From the NCBI GenBank assembly GCA_017642935.1, contig JAEPOK010000001.1, forward strand, positions 62,001 to 126,000: a stretch of DNA of 64,000 nucleotides. The letters are read 5' to 3'. This document shows positions 53,579-62,373 of this stretch, piece by piece (position 1 is the first letter of the stretch; each line of letters begins with the position of its first letter). A model generated the notes under the pieces. It was not told the DNA's origin. It saw only the letters and a program-made list of their open reading frames with translations, and searched no databases. Position numbers and translations under genes: made by a program. The stretch is from Hyphomicrobiales bacterium (GTDB taxonomy: Bacteria; Pseudomonadota; Alphaproteobacteria; Rhizobiales; MH13).

Positions 53579-54015
53579 CCGGACAGGTGGTCGCCAAATC
53601 ACCCGCTGACCTGAAGGCTTACAAAATCAGCCCCGACGACACGAACTATTTCGCCTGTCTTGCTGACCCGGTGGCCGAGGGCGTGCCGTTCACGTTCATT
53701 GTTGAGATCTACGAAAAAGGCGGGGCCACGCCGCCGAACACGCACAGCATTGCCCATGAGTTCTTCTTCATCCTGGAAGGCACTGGCAAGGGCTATTGCG
53801 ATGGGGTGGAGGTCGATCTGGCGCCCGGGTCATCGCTGCTCATTCCGCCGGGCAAGGAGCACATTGTGGAGAACACCGGCGCGGGCAAGCTTTATGCGCT
53901 CTGCGCGATGGTGCCCAATGAAGAATTTGCGGAGTTGATCCATTCTGGGCAAGAGGTGCCGCTGACGAAGGAAGACCTGGCCGTGATCTCGCGGCGCATG
54001 CCGGTGGCCGCATGA
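53575..54015 (+). CDS. Cupin-domain protein
   Basis: A 146-residue single-domain cupin: PNTHSIAHEFFFILEGTG (metal-site histidines and glutamate), DLAPGSSLLIPPGKEHIVEN (second motif histidine). It may be an enzyme or a small-molecule sensor; the metal site looks intact. It is coupled to its neighbours by 4-base overlaps. Confidence 0.85.
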   Translation: MTGQVVAKSPADLKAYKISPDDTNYFACLADPVAEGVPFTFIVEIYEKGGATPPNTHSIAHEFFFILEGTGKGYCDGVEVDLAPGSSLLIPPGKEHIVENTGAGKLYALCAMVPNEEFAELIHSGQEVPLTKEDLAVISRRMPVAA

Positions 54016-54404
54016 CGATCAACGACCCCGCAGTCTTGGTGGAGGTTGAGGCGGCGTTTGCACGCTATGAAGCGGCGCTGATCGGCAATGATGTCGCCGT
54101 TCTTGATGCGCTGTTTTGGGGCTCGCCGCATACCATTCGCTATGGTCCGGCGGAGAGCCTTTACGGGCAGGACGAAATCCTGGCGTTTCGCAAGGCGCGC
54201 CCGTCCGCGGGATTGGACCGCACGCTACGTCGTACCGTTATCACGACCTTTGGAACGGACTTTGCGACCGCCAACACCGAGTTCATCCGCGAGGGAACCG
54301 ATAAAATTGGCCGCCAATCACAGAGCTGGGTGCGGATGCCAGATGGCTGGAAGGTGGTCGCCGCGCATGTTTCGCTGCGCGAGCCGGTGGAGGGCGAAGC
54401 GTGA
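54012..54404 (+). CDS. HpxZ/AtzH-like protein (DUF3225, NTF2-like)
   Basis: A 130-residue NTF2-like fold of the DUF3225/AtzH type: LIGNDVAVLDALFWGSPHTIRYG, ESLYGQDEILAFRKARP, and GRQSQSWVRMPDGWKVVAAHVS. Relatives occur beside amidases in oxalurate (hpx) and cyanuric-acid (atz) gene sets, which supports a nitrogen-compound pathway here. Their biochemical role is not well defined. Confidence 0.85.
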   Translation: MTINDPAVLVEVEAAFARYEAALIGNDVAVLDALFWGSPHTIRYGPAESLYGQDEILAFRKARPSAGLDRTLRRTVITTFGTDFATANTEFIREGTDKIGRQSQSWVRMPDGWKVVAAHVSLREPVEGEA

Positions 54405-55765
54405 CGGTGGCCTATTTGCAGGATCGCGAAGCTTACGATCTGGCGGGTTTTCGTGCGTCAGTGCCGGGCATCACGCTGCTTGATGATCCGGTGACGCTGA
54501 AGCGGCGAAGTCGCGACTATTATTGGTTCAGCCCCATCGCCAAGGCGGCCCTGGATGGAAAAGTGGCCGATCTGGTCGCTGTGCCGCAGAGCATTGACGA
54601 TGTCATGCAGATTGCCGCGGCGGCGGCGCGACATCGCATCCCGGTGACAGTGCGCGGCCTTGGCACCGGGACCTATGGGCAGGCCGTTCCGCTTTTTGGC
54701 GGCATTGTGCTCGATTTTTCGCAAATGACGGCGATTGAGCGCGTCGGCTCGGATGGGTTCAAGGCGCAATCCGGCGCCAAGGTCGATGCGGTGGAACAGG
54801 CGGCGCGGGATCAGGGGTTGGAGCTACGTATGCACCCCTCGACCAAAAAGATGGCAACCATCGGTGGCTATTTCTGCGGCGGGTCCGGTGGCATCGGGTC
54901 GGTGACCTGGGGCGGTTTGCGCGAAGCAGGCAATCTTCATGGCGCCACGGTCGTCACCCTTGAGGAAGAGCCGCAGATCATCATGCTGGGAGGTCTCGAC
55001 ACCAACTTGGTCAACCGTACCTTCGGCTCGACCGGCATCGTGGTGGATGTGTCCGCCCCTTTGGAGCCGGCGCGGCCCTGGCAGGACGTTGTTGCCGCGT
55101 TTGCCGATTTCGACGAGGCACTTGCCTATGCGCACGATGTGGCGGCCAATGATGCCATCGCCAAGCGGCTGGTGTCGTTTCATGTGGCGAGCTGCGCTCA
55201 CTATCTGCGCCCTCTGATCCCGGGACTGGAGGCGGGGCAGTGTGCAGTTCTGATGATGATCGACAGTCGCGATTTGGAAAAACTCGAGACCAAACCTGTC
55301 ATCCTGTCGGAACCTTCCGATGAGCGCGAGGCCGATCCCAAACGTTTGCCGATCTATGAGATGGCCTGGGGTCACACCACGCTGCACGCGCTGAAAGAGA
55401 ACCGGAACCTCTCCTATTTGCAGACGCTGTTTCCCCCAGGGCGCATCATCGAAACGGCGACGAAGATGCATAATGCGCTCGGTGATGAACTGCCGATGCA
55501 TTTGGAGTTCATCCGTTATGAGGGTGAGCTGGCCGCCAATGGTGCGCAGCTTTGGCCGTACACGTCGCCGGAGCGACTTGCTGAGATTATCGCGCTGCAC
55601 GAGGAGGTCGGCGTGCCGGTCGCCAACCCGCATGTCTTCACCGTCGAAGACGGCTCGCGCCACAAACGCGTGCCTGGCGATCAGTTGGCATTCAAGGCCA
55701 AAGTTGACCCGCATGGGCTTTTGAACCCTGGCAAGATGCCAAGCTATGTTCCGGCAATTCCGTGA
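54401..55765 (+). CDS. FAD-binding oxidoreductase (GlcD/VAO type)
   Basis: A 454-residue FAD-linked oxidase: PCMH-type FAD domain with IPVTVRGLGTGTYGQAVPLFGG, MHPSTKKMATIGGYFCGGSGG and GSVTWGGLREAG, then a C-terminal cap ending HGLLNPGKMPSYV, the usual end of glycolate-oxidase-type enzymes. Last gene of the coupled run, followed by an ABC importer. The substrate is unknown. Confidence 0.88.
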   Translation: MTVAYLQDREAYDLAGFRASVPGITLLDDPVTLKRRSRDYYWFSPIAKAALDGKVADLVAVPQSIDDVMQIAAAAARHRIPVTVRGLGTGTYGQAVPLFGGIVLDFSQMTAIERVGSDGFKAQSGAKVDAVEQAARDQGLELRMHPSTKKMATIGGYFCGGSGGIGSVTWGGLREAGNLHGATVVTLEEEPQIIMLGGLDTNLVNRTFGSTGIVVDVSAPLEPARPWQDVVAAFADFDEALAYAHDVAANDAIAKRLVSFHVASCAHYLRPLIPGLEAGQCAVLMMIDSRDLEKLETKPVILSEPSDEREADPKRLPIYEMAWGHTTLHALKENRNLSYLQTLFPPGRIIETATKMHNALGDELPMHLEFIRYEGELAANGAQLWPYTSPERLAEIIALHEEVGVPVANPHVFTVEDGSRHKRVPGDQLAFKAKVDPHGLLNPGKMPSYVPAIP

Positions 55766-55972
55766 GGGGTTTGATTAGCATTGCCTCATTTTTCGGCAAA
55801 AGGCTGTGCATCGGGAATGAATGTTGGGCATGATGGATAAATGTGCAGGACTCGCGCTTTTCGCTGCTTGTCCTGGTTTTTCCTGACCTTTACCCGTGGG
55901 TCAGGCGCGCGGCCGTAAGGCGCGCGCAGGGGCCGATCTCGGTCTGGATCAACAAGAATGAGGAGAACAGCA
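55766..55972. other. Gap between FAD oxidoreductase and ABC importer
   Basis: 207 bases with no supported gene. It ends with GAGGAGAACAGC, a strong ribosome binding site for the next gene. A GC-rich GCGCGCGGCC...GGCGCGCGC inverted repeat lies near 55908-55927 and could separate the two transcripts. Confidence 0.4.
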
Positions 55973-56992
55973 ATGGGTCGCAAGATGATGGGACGCGCCG
56001 TAGTGGCCGCGACGTTGAGCGTTGGATTGGGTGCAACGTCCGCTGCCGCCACCGATATTCGGTTCATGATGGATTGGGCCTGGCAGGGTCCGCAGGCTTT
56101 CGCGCTGATGGCGCGGAACTCCGGCTGCTTTGAAGAAGGCGGCGTCAACATTTCGATGGACCGCGGTTTTGGGTCCGGTCGTGTGCCGGTGGAACTGGCA
56201 GGCGGCAATTATGATATGGGCCTGGCCGACATCAACCCGACCATCAAATTCCGGGCTGAAAACCCTGACAGCGACCTGATTGCCGTTGCGGTGCTCTTTG
56301 CCGGTTCCCCGCTGGTGGCCGTGGTTGCTGCTGACAGTGAGATTACCGAACCCGCTGATTTTGAGGGCACAACGCTTGCCGCGCCTGACTTCGATGCGGG
56401 CCGCCAGCTCTTCCCGATCTTCGCCGCTGCCACAGGCATTGATGATTCCACCATCGAGTGGATCTCGGTCAGCCCTGAATTGCGCGAGCCGATGTTGGTG
56501 CGTGGTGAGGCCGATGGCATCACCGGCTTCATCACGTCCTCGACGATCTCGCTTGATCGCCTGGGCATGGCCACCGATGAGCAGCGGGTGTTCCGCTACA
56601 AGGATTATGATGTGGAACTTTACTCCACTTCGATCCTGACGAGCCGCGCGTTTGCCGAAGAAAACCCGGAAGCGGTCAGCACGGTCGTGGGTTGCATGAT
56701 CAATGGTGTGCAGATGGCCATGGCTGATCCAGAGGCCGCTATGGAAGCTTTGGTCGACCATGAGCCGCTGACCGATCCAGAGGTTGAGCTGCGTCGTTGG
56801 CGGATCACCATGGAAGAAATGATCACCACGCCCGCGGTGGTCGAAAGCGGCATCTCCACCATCGATCCGGAGTACTTCCAGCGCTCCATCGCGTCGGTTG
56901 AGGATGCCTACGGTCTGCCCAACGTGCTGAGTGTAGATGACATCTTCAGCGATGCCTATCTGCCACCGGCTGAAGAGCGTATGCTGCCGTAA
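55973..56992 (+). CDS. NMT1/THI5-like ABC transporter substrate-binding protein
   Basis: A 339-residue secreted binding protein: signal peptide VVAATLSVGLGATSAAA, then FMMDWAWQGPQAFALMARNSGCFEEGG and AGGNYDMGLADINPTIKF, typical of the NMT1/THI5 and SsuA/TauA superfamily, which take up pyrimidines, nitrate, sulfonates or formamido-pyrimidines. It has an AGGAG site 8 bases before the ATG. Gene neighbours suggest it imports the substrate of the amidase operon. Confidence 0.88.
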   Translation: MGRKMMGRAVVAATLSVGLGATSAAATDIRFMMDWAWQGPQAFALMARNSGCFEEGGVNISMDRGFGSGRVPVELAGGNYDMGLADINPTIKFRAENPDSDLIAVAVLFAGSPLVAVVAADSEITEPADFEGTTLAAPDFDAGRQLFPIFAAATGIDDSTIEWISVSPELREPMLVRGEADGITGFITSSTISLDRLGMATDEQRVFRYKDYDVELYSTSILTSRAFAEENPEAVSTVVGCMINGVQMAMADPEAAMEALVDHEPLTDPEVELRRWRITMEEMITTPAVVESGISTIDPEYFQRSIASVEDAYGLPNVLSVDDIFSDAYLPPAEERMLP

Positions 56993-57016
56993 CACCGAAA
57001 GCCTGGAGGCGGTTAC

Positions 57017-57814
57017 ATGGGGACTGGATTTGTCGATATCGACAATGTGGCGCTGCGCTATGGTGGTGAAGCCACCGGCACGCTCGCCTTGTCGGGTATG
57101 AACCTGTCGGTGGACAAGGGCGAGTTCATCGCCGTTGTCGGCCCGTCAGGTTGTGGCAAGTCCACCCTTATGAAAGCGATGTCCGGGCTTTGGCCCGTGA
57201 CCTCCGGCGGCGTTTCCGTCGCCGGGCAAACCGTTTCCGGTCCCCTGTCGATTGTCGGCATGGCCTTCCAGGCAGCGACCTTGCTGCCGTGGCGCACGAC
57301 GCTCGACAATGTGATGCTGCCGCTGGAGATCACCCAGCCTTATCGCTCGGAGATGAGCCGGCGAAAAAGCCACTTCAAGGACAAAGCGCGGGCGCTATTA
57401 AAGCTTGTCGGCCTTGAGGGGTTCGATGAAAAATACCCATGGCAGTTGTCCGGCGGTATGCAGCAGCGGGTGTCGCTCTGCCGGGCGTTGATCCATGAAC
57501 CAGCTCTGCTGATGCTCGACGAACCCTTTGCAGCGCTCGACATGTTCACCCGTGAGGAGCTGTGGGGGGTTCTGCAAGAAGTGTGGATGACCAAAAGCCC
57601 CACCGTTATCCTGGTGACCCACGATCTGCGCGAGGCGGTTTATCTGGCCGACAAGGTGTACGTGATGAGTTCGCGACCGGGGCGCATCATCCATGAGCGC
57701 GAGATTGAGTTTGCCCGTCCGCGCGATCTCGATATCACCTTCCGCCCGGACTTTGGCGACATCGCGCACGATCTGCGCGACCACATCTACACCGCTCGAC
57801 AGGATGCCGCCTGA
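57017..57814 (+). CDS. ABC transporter ATPase, SsuB/TauB type
   Basis: A 265-residue ATPase: Walker [11 protein letters not shown] (about 43-52), Q-loop AFQAATLLPWRTTLDNV, signature LSGGMQQRVSL, Walker B LLMLDEPFAALD, H-loop VTHDLREAV. The LLPWRT and GGMQQR motifs are typical of nitrate/sulfonate/taurine systems. It is coupled to the permease by TGATG. Confidence 0.92.
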   Translation: MGTGFVDIDNVALRYGGEATGTLALSGMNLSVDKGEFIAVVGPSGCGKSTLMKAMSGLWPVTSGGVSVAGQTVSGPLSIVGMAFQAATLLPWRTTLDNVMLPLEITQPYRSEMSRRKSHFKDKARALLKLVGLEGFDEKYPWQLSGGMQQRVSLCRALIHEPALLMLDEPFAALDMFTREELWGVLQEVWMTKSPTVILVTHDLREAVYLADKVYVMSSRPGRIIHEREIEFARPRDLDITFRPDFGDIAHDLRDHIYTARQDAA

Positions 57815-58659
57815 TGGCCGATACGACAGCACCGCAGGCGACGTCACCCAGCGCTGACAAGGCACCTTCCGGCTTTCATATGTCGGCCAAGACCCTTGAG
57901 CGGATTATGCCCTGGGCGGTGGTAATCGGCCTCTTTGTGTTCTGGGAATTCGCCGTTTGGGTTTTTGATTTTCCGCAGTTCATTCTGCCTGCGCCCTCAG
58001 TAATCTTTGAGGCCATGTGGCAGTGGCGGGTGCCGATCCTGGACAATGCGGCGCAAACCGCCATGACGACGGTCGTGGGCTTTGCTATCGCCATCGTCTT
58101 TGGCCTTGTCACCGGGATCATCATCGGTTCGTCGAGCCTGATCTACAATGGCTTTTATCCGGTGCTGATCGGCTTCAACTCGATCCCGAAAGTGGCCGTC
58201 GTGCCGATCCTGGTGATCTGGTTTGGCATCGGTACGGTGCCGGCCATCATCACCGCGTTTCTCATTTCCTTCTTTCCGATCCTAGTGAACGTTGCGACGG
58301 GGATCGCGACCGTTGAGCCGGAGCTGAAAGACGTGTTGCGGGCACTGGGTGCCTCCAAACGCGACATCATCGTCAAGGTCGGTATACCGCGCTCGCTGCC
58401 CTACTTCTTCGCCTCGCTGAAGATCGCGATCACGGTGGCGTTTGTCGGCTCGATCATCGCCGAGACGGTGGCCTCCAACAAAGGCATCGGTCATCTCATG
58501 ATCGTGGCAAGCTCGCGGTTCGAAGTGCCGCTGGTCTTTGCCGGACTGCTGGTAACCGCCATCATGGGCGTCATCATGTATGTGATTGCCATCGCGGTGG
58601 AAAAGCGGATGACCGGGTGGTCGATGCGCGAAATGGATGGGCCAGCGGCGGGCAGCTAA
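57814..58659 (+). CDS. ABC transporter permease, SsuC/TauC type
   Basis: A 281-residue permease with six segments; PVLIGFNSIPKVAVVPILVIWFG and the EAA loop DVLRALGASKRDIIVKVGIPRSLP are characteristic of the NitT/TauT family. It completes the importer begun at 55973. Confidence 0.92.
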   Translation: MADTTAPQATSPSADKAPSGFHMSAKTLERIMPWAVVIGLFVFWEFAVWVFDFPQFILPAPSVIFEAMWQWRVPILDNAAQTAMTTVVGFAIAIVFGLVTGIIIGSSSLIYNGFYPVLIGFNSIPKVAVVPILVIWFGIGTVPAIITAFLISFFPILVNVATGIATVEPELKDVLRALGASKRDIIVKVGIPRSLPYFFASLKIAITVAFVGSIIAETVASNKGIGHLMIVASSRFEVPLVFAGLLVTAIMGVIMYVIAIAVEKRMTGWSMREMDGPAAGS

Positions 58660-58678
58660 AGGGCCGATCTAACGGATC

Positions 58679-58708
58679 GCAGTCTATCGTATTGCAGTCT
58701 AGCGTATC
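58679..58708. repeat. Two tandem 15-base repeats at the malK 3' end
   Basis: GCAGTCTATCGTATT and GCAGTCTAGCGTATC are adjacent 15-base copies differing at two positions. The second contains the malK-type stop codon (58699-58701). They lie in the convergent gap after the permease gene. Confidence 0.6.
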
Positions 58709-59757
58709 GCCTGGCCGTCCTCGTCGAAGAAGCAGATAAAGTCCTTTTCGAAGACCAGCGCGACCTCATCGCCCACCTTCACGGTCTCGGTGCCTGCCAC
58801 GCGCACGATCATGGTCTCGTGACCTTTGGGTGTCACGTAAAGATAGGTGTCGGCGCCAAGATACTCGACCACATCGACGCGGCCTTGCATGTGCGCATAG
58901 GCCGGATCGCCGAGCTGAATATGTTCCGGGCGTATGCCAAGCTTCACTGCCTTGCGACCGGTTGTGTGCTGCGGGAAGCTGCCGGTTCCATGACCGTCAA
59001 TCTTGAAGTTCTCCGCCACCGTCGTGCAAGGAATGATGTTCATCTTCGGTGAGCCGATGAACTGGGCGACGAACAGATTGGCCGGATGATCGTAGAGATC
59101 GCGCGGCGAGCCGACCTGTTCGATTTGGCCAGCTGAGAGCACGACAATCTTGTCGGCCAGCGTCATTGCCTCGACCTGATCATGGGTCACATAGATCATC
59201 GTCGAGCCAAGGTTTTGGTGCAGCTTGGCGATTTCAAAACGCATTTCGACGCGTAGCGCCGCATCAAGGTTGGAAAGCGGCTCATCGAATAGAAACGCAC
59301 TGGGCTCACGCACAATGGCGCGCCCGATGGCAACACGCTGACGCTGTCCGCCGGACAGCGCTTTGGGTCGCCGGTCGAGATAATCATCGAGCTTCAAGAT
59401 GCTCGCTGCATAATCGACTTTCTCTTGGATTTCGCTTTTCGGTTTGCCGGCTGTTTTCAGACCAAACCCGACATTCTCGCGCACCGACATGTGCGGATAG
59501 AGCGCATAGGACTGGAACACCATTGCAAGACCACGCTGCGATGGTGGCGCCGAAACAACGCTTTTGCCGTCGATCAGAATGTCACCGCGCGAGGTCTCTT
59601 CCAGGCCGGAGATAAGCCGCAGGAGCGTCGATTTCCCACAGCCTGACGGACCGACAAAAACGACGAACTCTCCATCGTCGATGGTCAGGTCCACACCCTT
59701 GATGACCTGTAACTCGTCGAACCATTTTTCAACCGCTTTGAGTTCAATCGCGCCCAT
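58699..59757 (-). CDS. Sugar ABC transporter ATPase, UgpC/MalK type
   Basis: A 352-residue ATPase with a C-terminal TOBE domain. Walker [12 protein letters not shown]-loop [19 protein letters not shown], signature [11 protein letters not shown], Walker [28 protein letters not shown]. Members of this group serve many sugar importers. Last gene of the sugar unit. Confidence 0.92.
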   Translation of the reverse strand: MGAIELKAVEKWFDELQVIKGVDLTIDDGEFVVFVGPSGCGKSTLLRLISGLEETSRGDILIDGKSVVSAPPSQRGLAMVFQSYALYPHMSVRENVGFGLKTAGKPKSEIQEKVDYAASILKLDDYLDRRPKALSGGQRQRVAIGRAIVREPSAFLFDEPLSNLDAALRVEMRFEIAKLHQNLGSTMIYVTHDQVEAMTLADKIVVLSAGQIEQVGSPRDLYDHPANLFVAQFIGSPKMNIIPCTTVAENFKIDGHGTGSFPQHTTGRKAVKLGIRPEHIQLGDPAYAHMQGRVDVVEYLGADTYLYVTPKGHETMIVRVAGTETVKVGDEVALVFEKDFICFFDEDGQAIR

Positions 59758-59766
59758 TGGAACCCT

Positions 59767-61086
59767 CTACTCTTTGTTCTGTGGAGCCCAAGGGGCTCCG
59801 TCCGCGGCGTATTGCAGCCATGTGGCGGCCGTCCAGGAGAACGCGCCGCCTCCAGCTGGTGAGCCGTCATTGCAATCAAAATATTCGGCAAAACCGAAAT
59901 TGGACATCAGCGCGCGGGTGTCGTCCCAAACCTGCTGGGCTTCGGTCGCATAACCTTGGTCGCTCAGCCCCTTGCCAATCATCATGTTCATGAAGGCCCA
60001 GACTGGGCCGCGCCAATAGCGAATGGAATCAAAGTTGGGCTGATCGGGATCGTGGCTGGCAACGCCATAGCCGGTCTTTGCGCGAATGCGCCTGAAATGG
60101 CCCAGCATGGCCGCGCGTTGGTCGTCTGAACCAGCACCGGCAAAGAAACAGAGCATGGCCGCATTGGAGACACCGCCGCCATGTTTGGAGGTGCGCAGGT
60201 CAAGCGCGGCAAAGGTTTCTTGGCTTGCATCCCACAGGCGGTCCACGCCGGCTTCTGCGCGGGCGATCCATTCTTCGATGACTGGGATGTCGTCGATCTT
60301 TTTCAAGACATGCGCCATGCGCAGCAGCGCCCGGTCGGCGGCCAGAAGGATGAAGGTGGTGCCGGGATCAGCGACGAAGAAGGGGTTGCGCTGACCGATG
60401 TCGCGGGCGTTCCAACCGAGCGAACGACCAAACTCCACCAGCGCAATGTAACGGTCATACTCTTCTTTGGTTGGCCGCATTTTGGCATCCACATGCTTCA
60501 AGTCGCGTCGCTCATAGGGCGCCACCTTGGAGCCATCGACGGCCTTCAGCGCCTCATCCCAATCAGGAGAATTATCGCGGCCCGATTCCCAAGGGTGGGT
60601 AACGGCAACAATGCCGAGCTTTCCGGGGTCACGGTAATCGTGCCACCAGCGGTGCCAGCGCATAAGCGCATCGAACACGCGCGCCGCGCGGGCCTGGCCG
60701 AGCGGGCCGTTGTCGCGGGAGAGCAGTTCCTCGGCGCAGAAGGCGGCTACCGGTGGCTGCGAGTGCCCAGACGTCGGCACAGGGCGTCCGGTGTCCCAAA
60801 CATTCGGGCCGGGGAAATAGGTCGGCGCTTCCTTGTGGAAGACGATGTGCGGGATCATCCCGTCGGGCCACTGATGGGCAACGAGCGTTTCGATCTCCGT
60901 CCAAGCGCGATCCAGATCGAAGGCGGCGAAGCCCATGGCAACGATCGCTGAATCCCAGTTCCATTGGTAGGGGTAAAGCCCCGCCGTTGGCACGGTGTAC
61001 CCACCGCGATCATTGCCGGTGATGATCGCCTGCGCCTGCCGCGACAGCGCAGCGTCATCCAAGTCCAGTTTTTCTGCTGCGGACAC
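59767..61086 (-). CDS. GH63/MGH1-like alpha-glycoside hydrolase
   Basis: A 439-residue (alpha/alpha)6-barrel hydrolase. YPYQWNWDSAIVAMGFAAFD near residues 38-57 (with the catalytic-type WD), WPDGMIPHIVFHKEAPTYF, and SIRYWRGPVWAFMNMMIGKGL. It resembles mannosylglycerate or glucosylglycerate hydrolases and related trehalase-like enzymes. Its place inside a sugar ABC unit, with no signal peptide, suggests intracellular cleavage of an imported osmolyte glycoside. The precise substrate is inferred. GTG start. Confidence 0.85.
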   Translation of the reverse strand: MSAAEKLDLDDAALSRQAQAIITGNDRGGYTVPTAGLYPYQWNWDSAIVAMGFAAFDLDRAWTEIETLVAHQWPDGMIPHIVFHKEAPTYFPGPNVWDTGRPVPTSGHSQPPVAAFCAEELLSRDNGPLGQARAARVFDALMRWHRWWHDYRDPGKLGIVAVTHPWESGRDNSPDWDEALKAVDGSKVAPYERRDLKHVDAKMRPTKEEYDRYIALVEFGRSLGWNARDIGQRNPFFVADPGTTFILLAADRALLRMAHVLKKIDDIPVIEEWIARAEAGVDRLWDASQETFAALDLRTSKHGGGVSNAAMLCFFAGAGSDDQRAAMLGHFRRIRAKTGYGVASHDPDQPNFDSIRYWRGPVWAFMNMMIGKGLSDQGYATEAQQVWDDTRALMSNFGFAEYFDCNDGSPAGGGAFSWTAATWLQYAADGAPWAPQNKE

Positions 61087-61089
61087 GGG

Positions 61090-62370
61090 CTAGCCTTTCA
61101 CACTGCCGGCGGTGAGCCCGGCTACCAGGAACCGCTCCAGCCATAGGAAGACGACGAGCACTGGCACGGTCGCCACCACGGCACCGGCCATCAAATGCTG
61201 ACGTGGCACTTCGGAGGAGTTGAGCGAGACGACACCGCGCGAGAGCGTGAAGATGCTCGGGTCATCGAGGAACATGAAGGCGAAGAGAAACTCGTTCCAG
61301 GCGATCATGAAGACGTAGAGCGAGACTGAGGCGAGGGCCGGCAGGGCGAGCGGCAGGGTGATTTTGACGATCACGCCGAACCGCGTCAGCCCATCCATCA
61401 GTCCGGCCTCTTCCAACTCCGCCGGGATGCCCTCGAAATAGCCTTTGAGCATGTAAAGCGCCACTGGAACCGTGGTTGCCGGATAGACGATCAACAGGCC
61501 GAGCAGCGAGTTGCGCAAGCCAAGCTGCGAGAACACCGCGTAGAGTGGGATCACCAGCACGATGGCCGGCACCATGTAGATTAAGAGGATCGAGCGCGCA
61601 AAGGCGTGCTGGCCTTTGAACCGCAGCCGCGCCACGGCATAGGCGCCGGGGATGGAAAAGAGCAGTGTCAGGATCACCGTTGCCGTCGAGACGATGAACG
61701 AGACGAGCAGATAGCGCCCGAAATTGAACTGGGTGAACAGCTCGTAATAGCTGGAGAAAAGGCCGGCAAAGCCCTGGCTGAGATCGATGGATAGGTCGAG
61801 TGGGTTGGCCAAAAGCTCCGCCTGGTTCTTCAGGCTGGTCATCACCATGACATAGAAGGGCAGGGCGACCATGACCGTGAAGATCACATAGCCAAGGCCC
61901 TTCATGGTGCGGATAAAGGCCGCTTCAGCCATGTAACGCGAGACTTTGCCCGATGGCAGATCGCCGATCATCAGCGTCGTACCGATAACGGTCAGCATTC
62001 CGAGAATGGCGAGCGCAATGCCTTGCCAAACCGCGACGGCGTCCATCGGCAGGCCGAAGGGCATGGCGAACGTTGCCAGCAAGTGGACGATCAAGAAGAG
62101 TATGAAAGCGATGGCGCGGGAGCGTTTGGTGGCGCGGGACTTGGGGTCGAGTGCGCTGATGTAAGCGCCTGCGACCAGGCCTGCGAGCGCGGCAGCGCCG
62201 GCGGGCGGTGAGGCAAAGGCGCCGGTGATGAGGCCGAGCGTCACCCCGACCACAATCATCACCACGAAGCCCGCCAAGGCGCCGATGACCGCGCTGATCA
62301 AGGTGCCTGCGCCGAAGTTAAAACCGGACTGTGCCGGGGCAGGCGCTGGGGACGTTTCTGCGATGGCCAT
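61090..62370 (-). CDS. Sugar ABC transporter permease, MalG type, N-terminally extended
   Basis: A 426-residue permease. The C-terminal 280 residues are a typical MalG (PFYVMVMTSLKNQAELL, EEAGLMDGLTRFGVIVKITLPLALPAL is the EAA loop). About 140 extra N-terminal residues carry four more hydrophobic segments (about 25-50, 60-74, 87-106, 112-136), not usual for MalG. Short gaps (3 bases each) join it to the hydrolase and to the MalF-type gene. Confidence 0.9.
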   Translation of the reverse strand: MAIAETSPAPAPAQSGFNFGAGTLISAVIGALAGFVVMIVVGVTLGLITGAFASPPAGAAALAGLVAGAYISALDPKSRATKRSRAIAFILFLIVHLLATFAMPFGLPMDAVAVWQGIALAILGMLTVIGTTLMIGDLPSGKVSRYMAEAAFIRTMKGLGYVIFTVMVALPFYVMVMTSLKNQAELLANPLDLSIDLSQGFAGLFSSYYELFTQFNFGRYLLVSFIVSTATVILTLLFSIPGAYAVARLRFKGQHAFARSILLIYMVPAIVLVIPLYAVFSQLGLRNSLLGLLIVYPATTVPVALYMLKGYFEGIPAELEEAGLMDGLTRFGVIVKITLPLALPALASVSLYVFMIAWNEFLFAFMFLDDPSIFTLSRGVVSLNSSEVPRQHLMAGAVVATVPVLVVFLWLERFLVAGLTAGSVKG

Positions 62371-62373
62371 GGC

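Noticed and set aside
55949-56995. 348-residue minus-strand frame opposite the NMT1-type binding protein
   Set aside because: Shadow; the plus strand has a signal peptide, ribosome binding site and family motifs.
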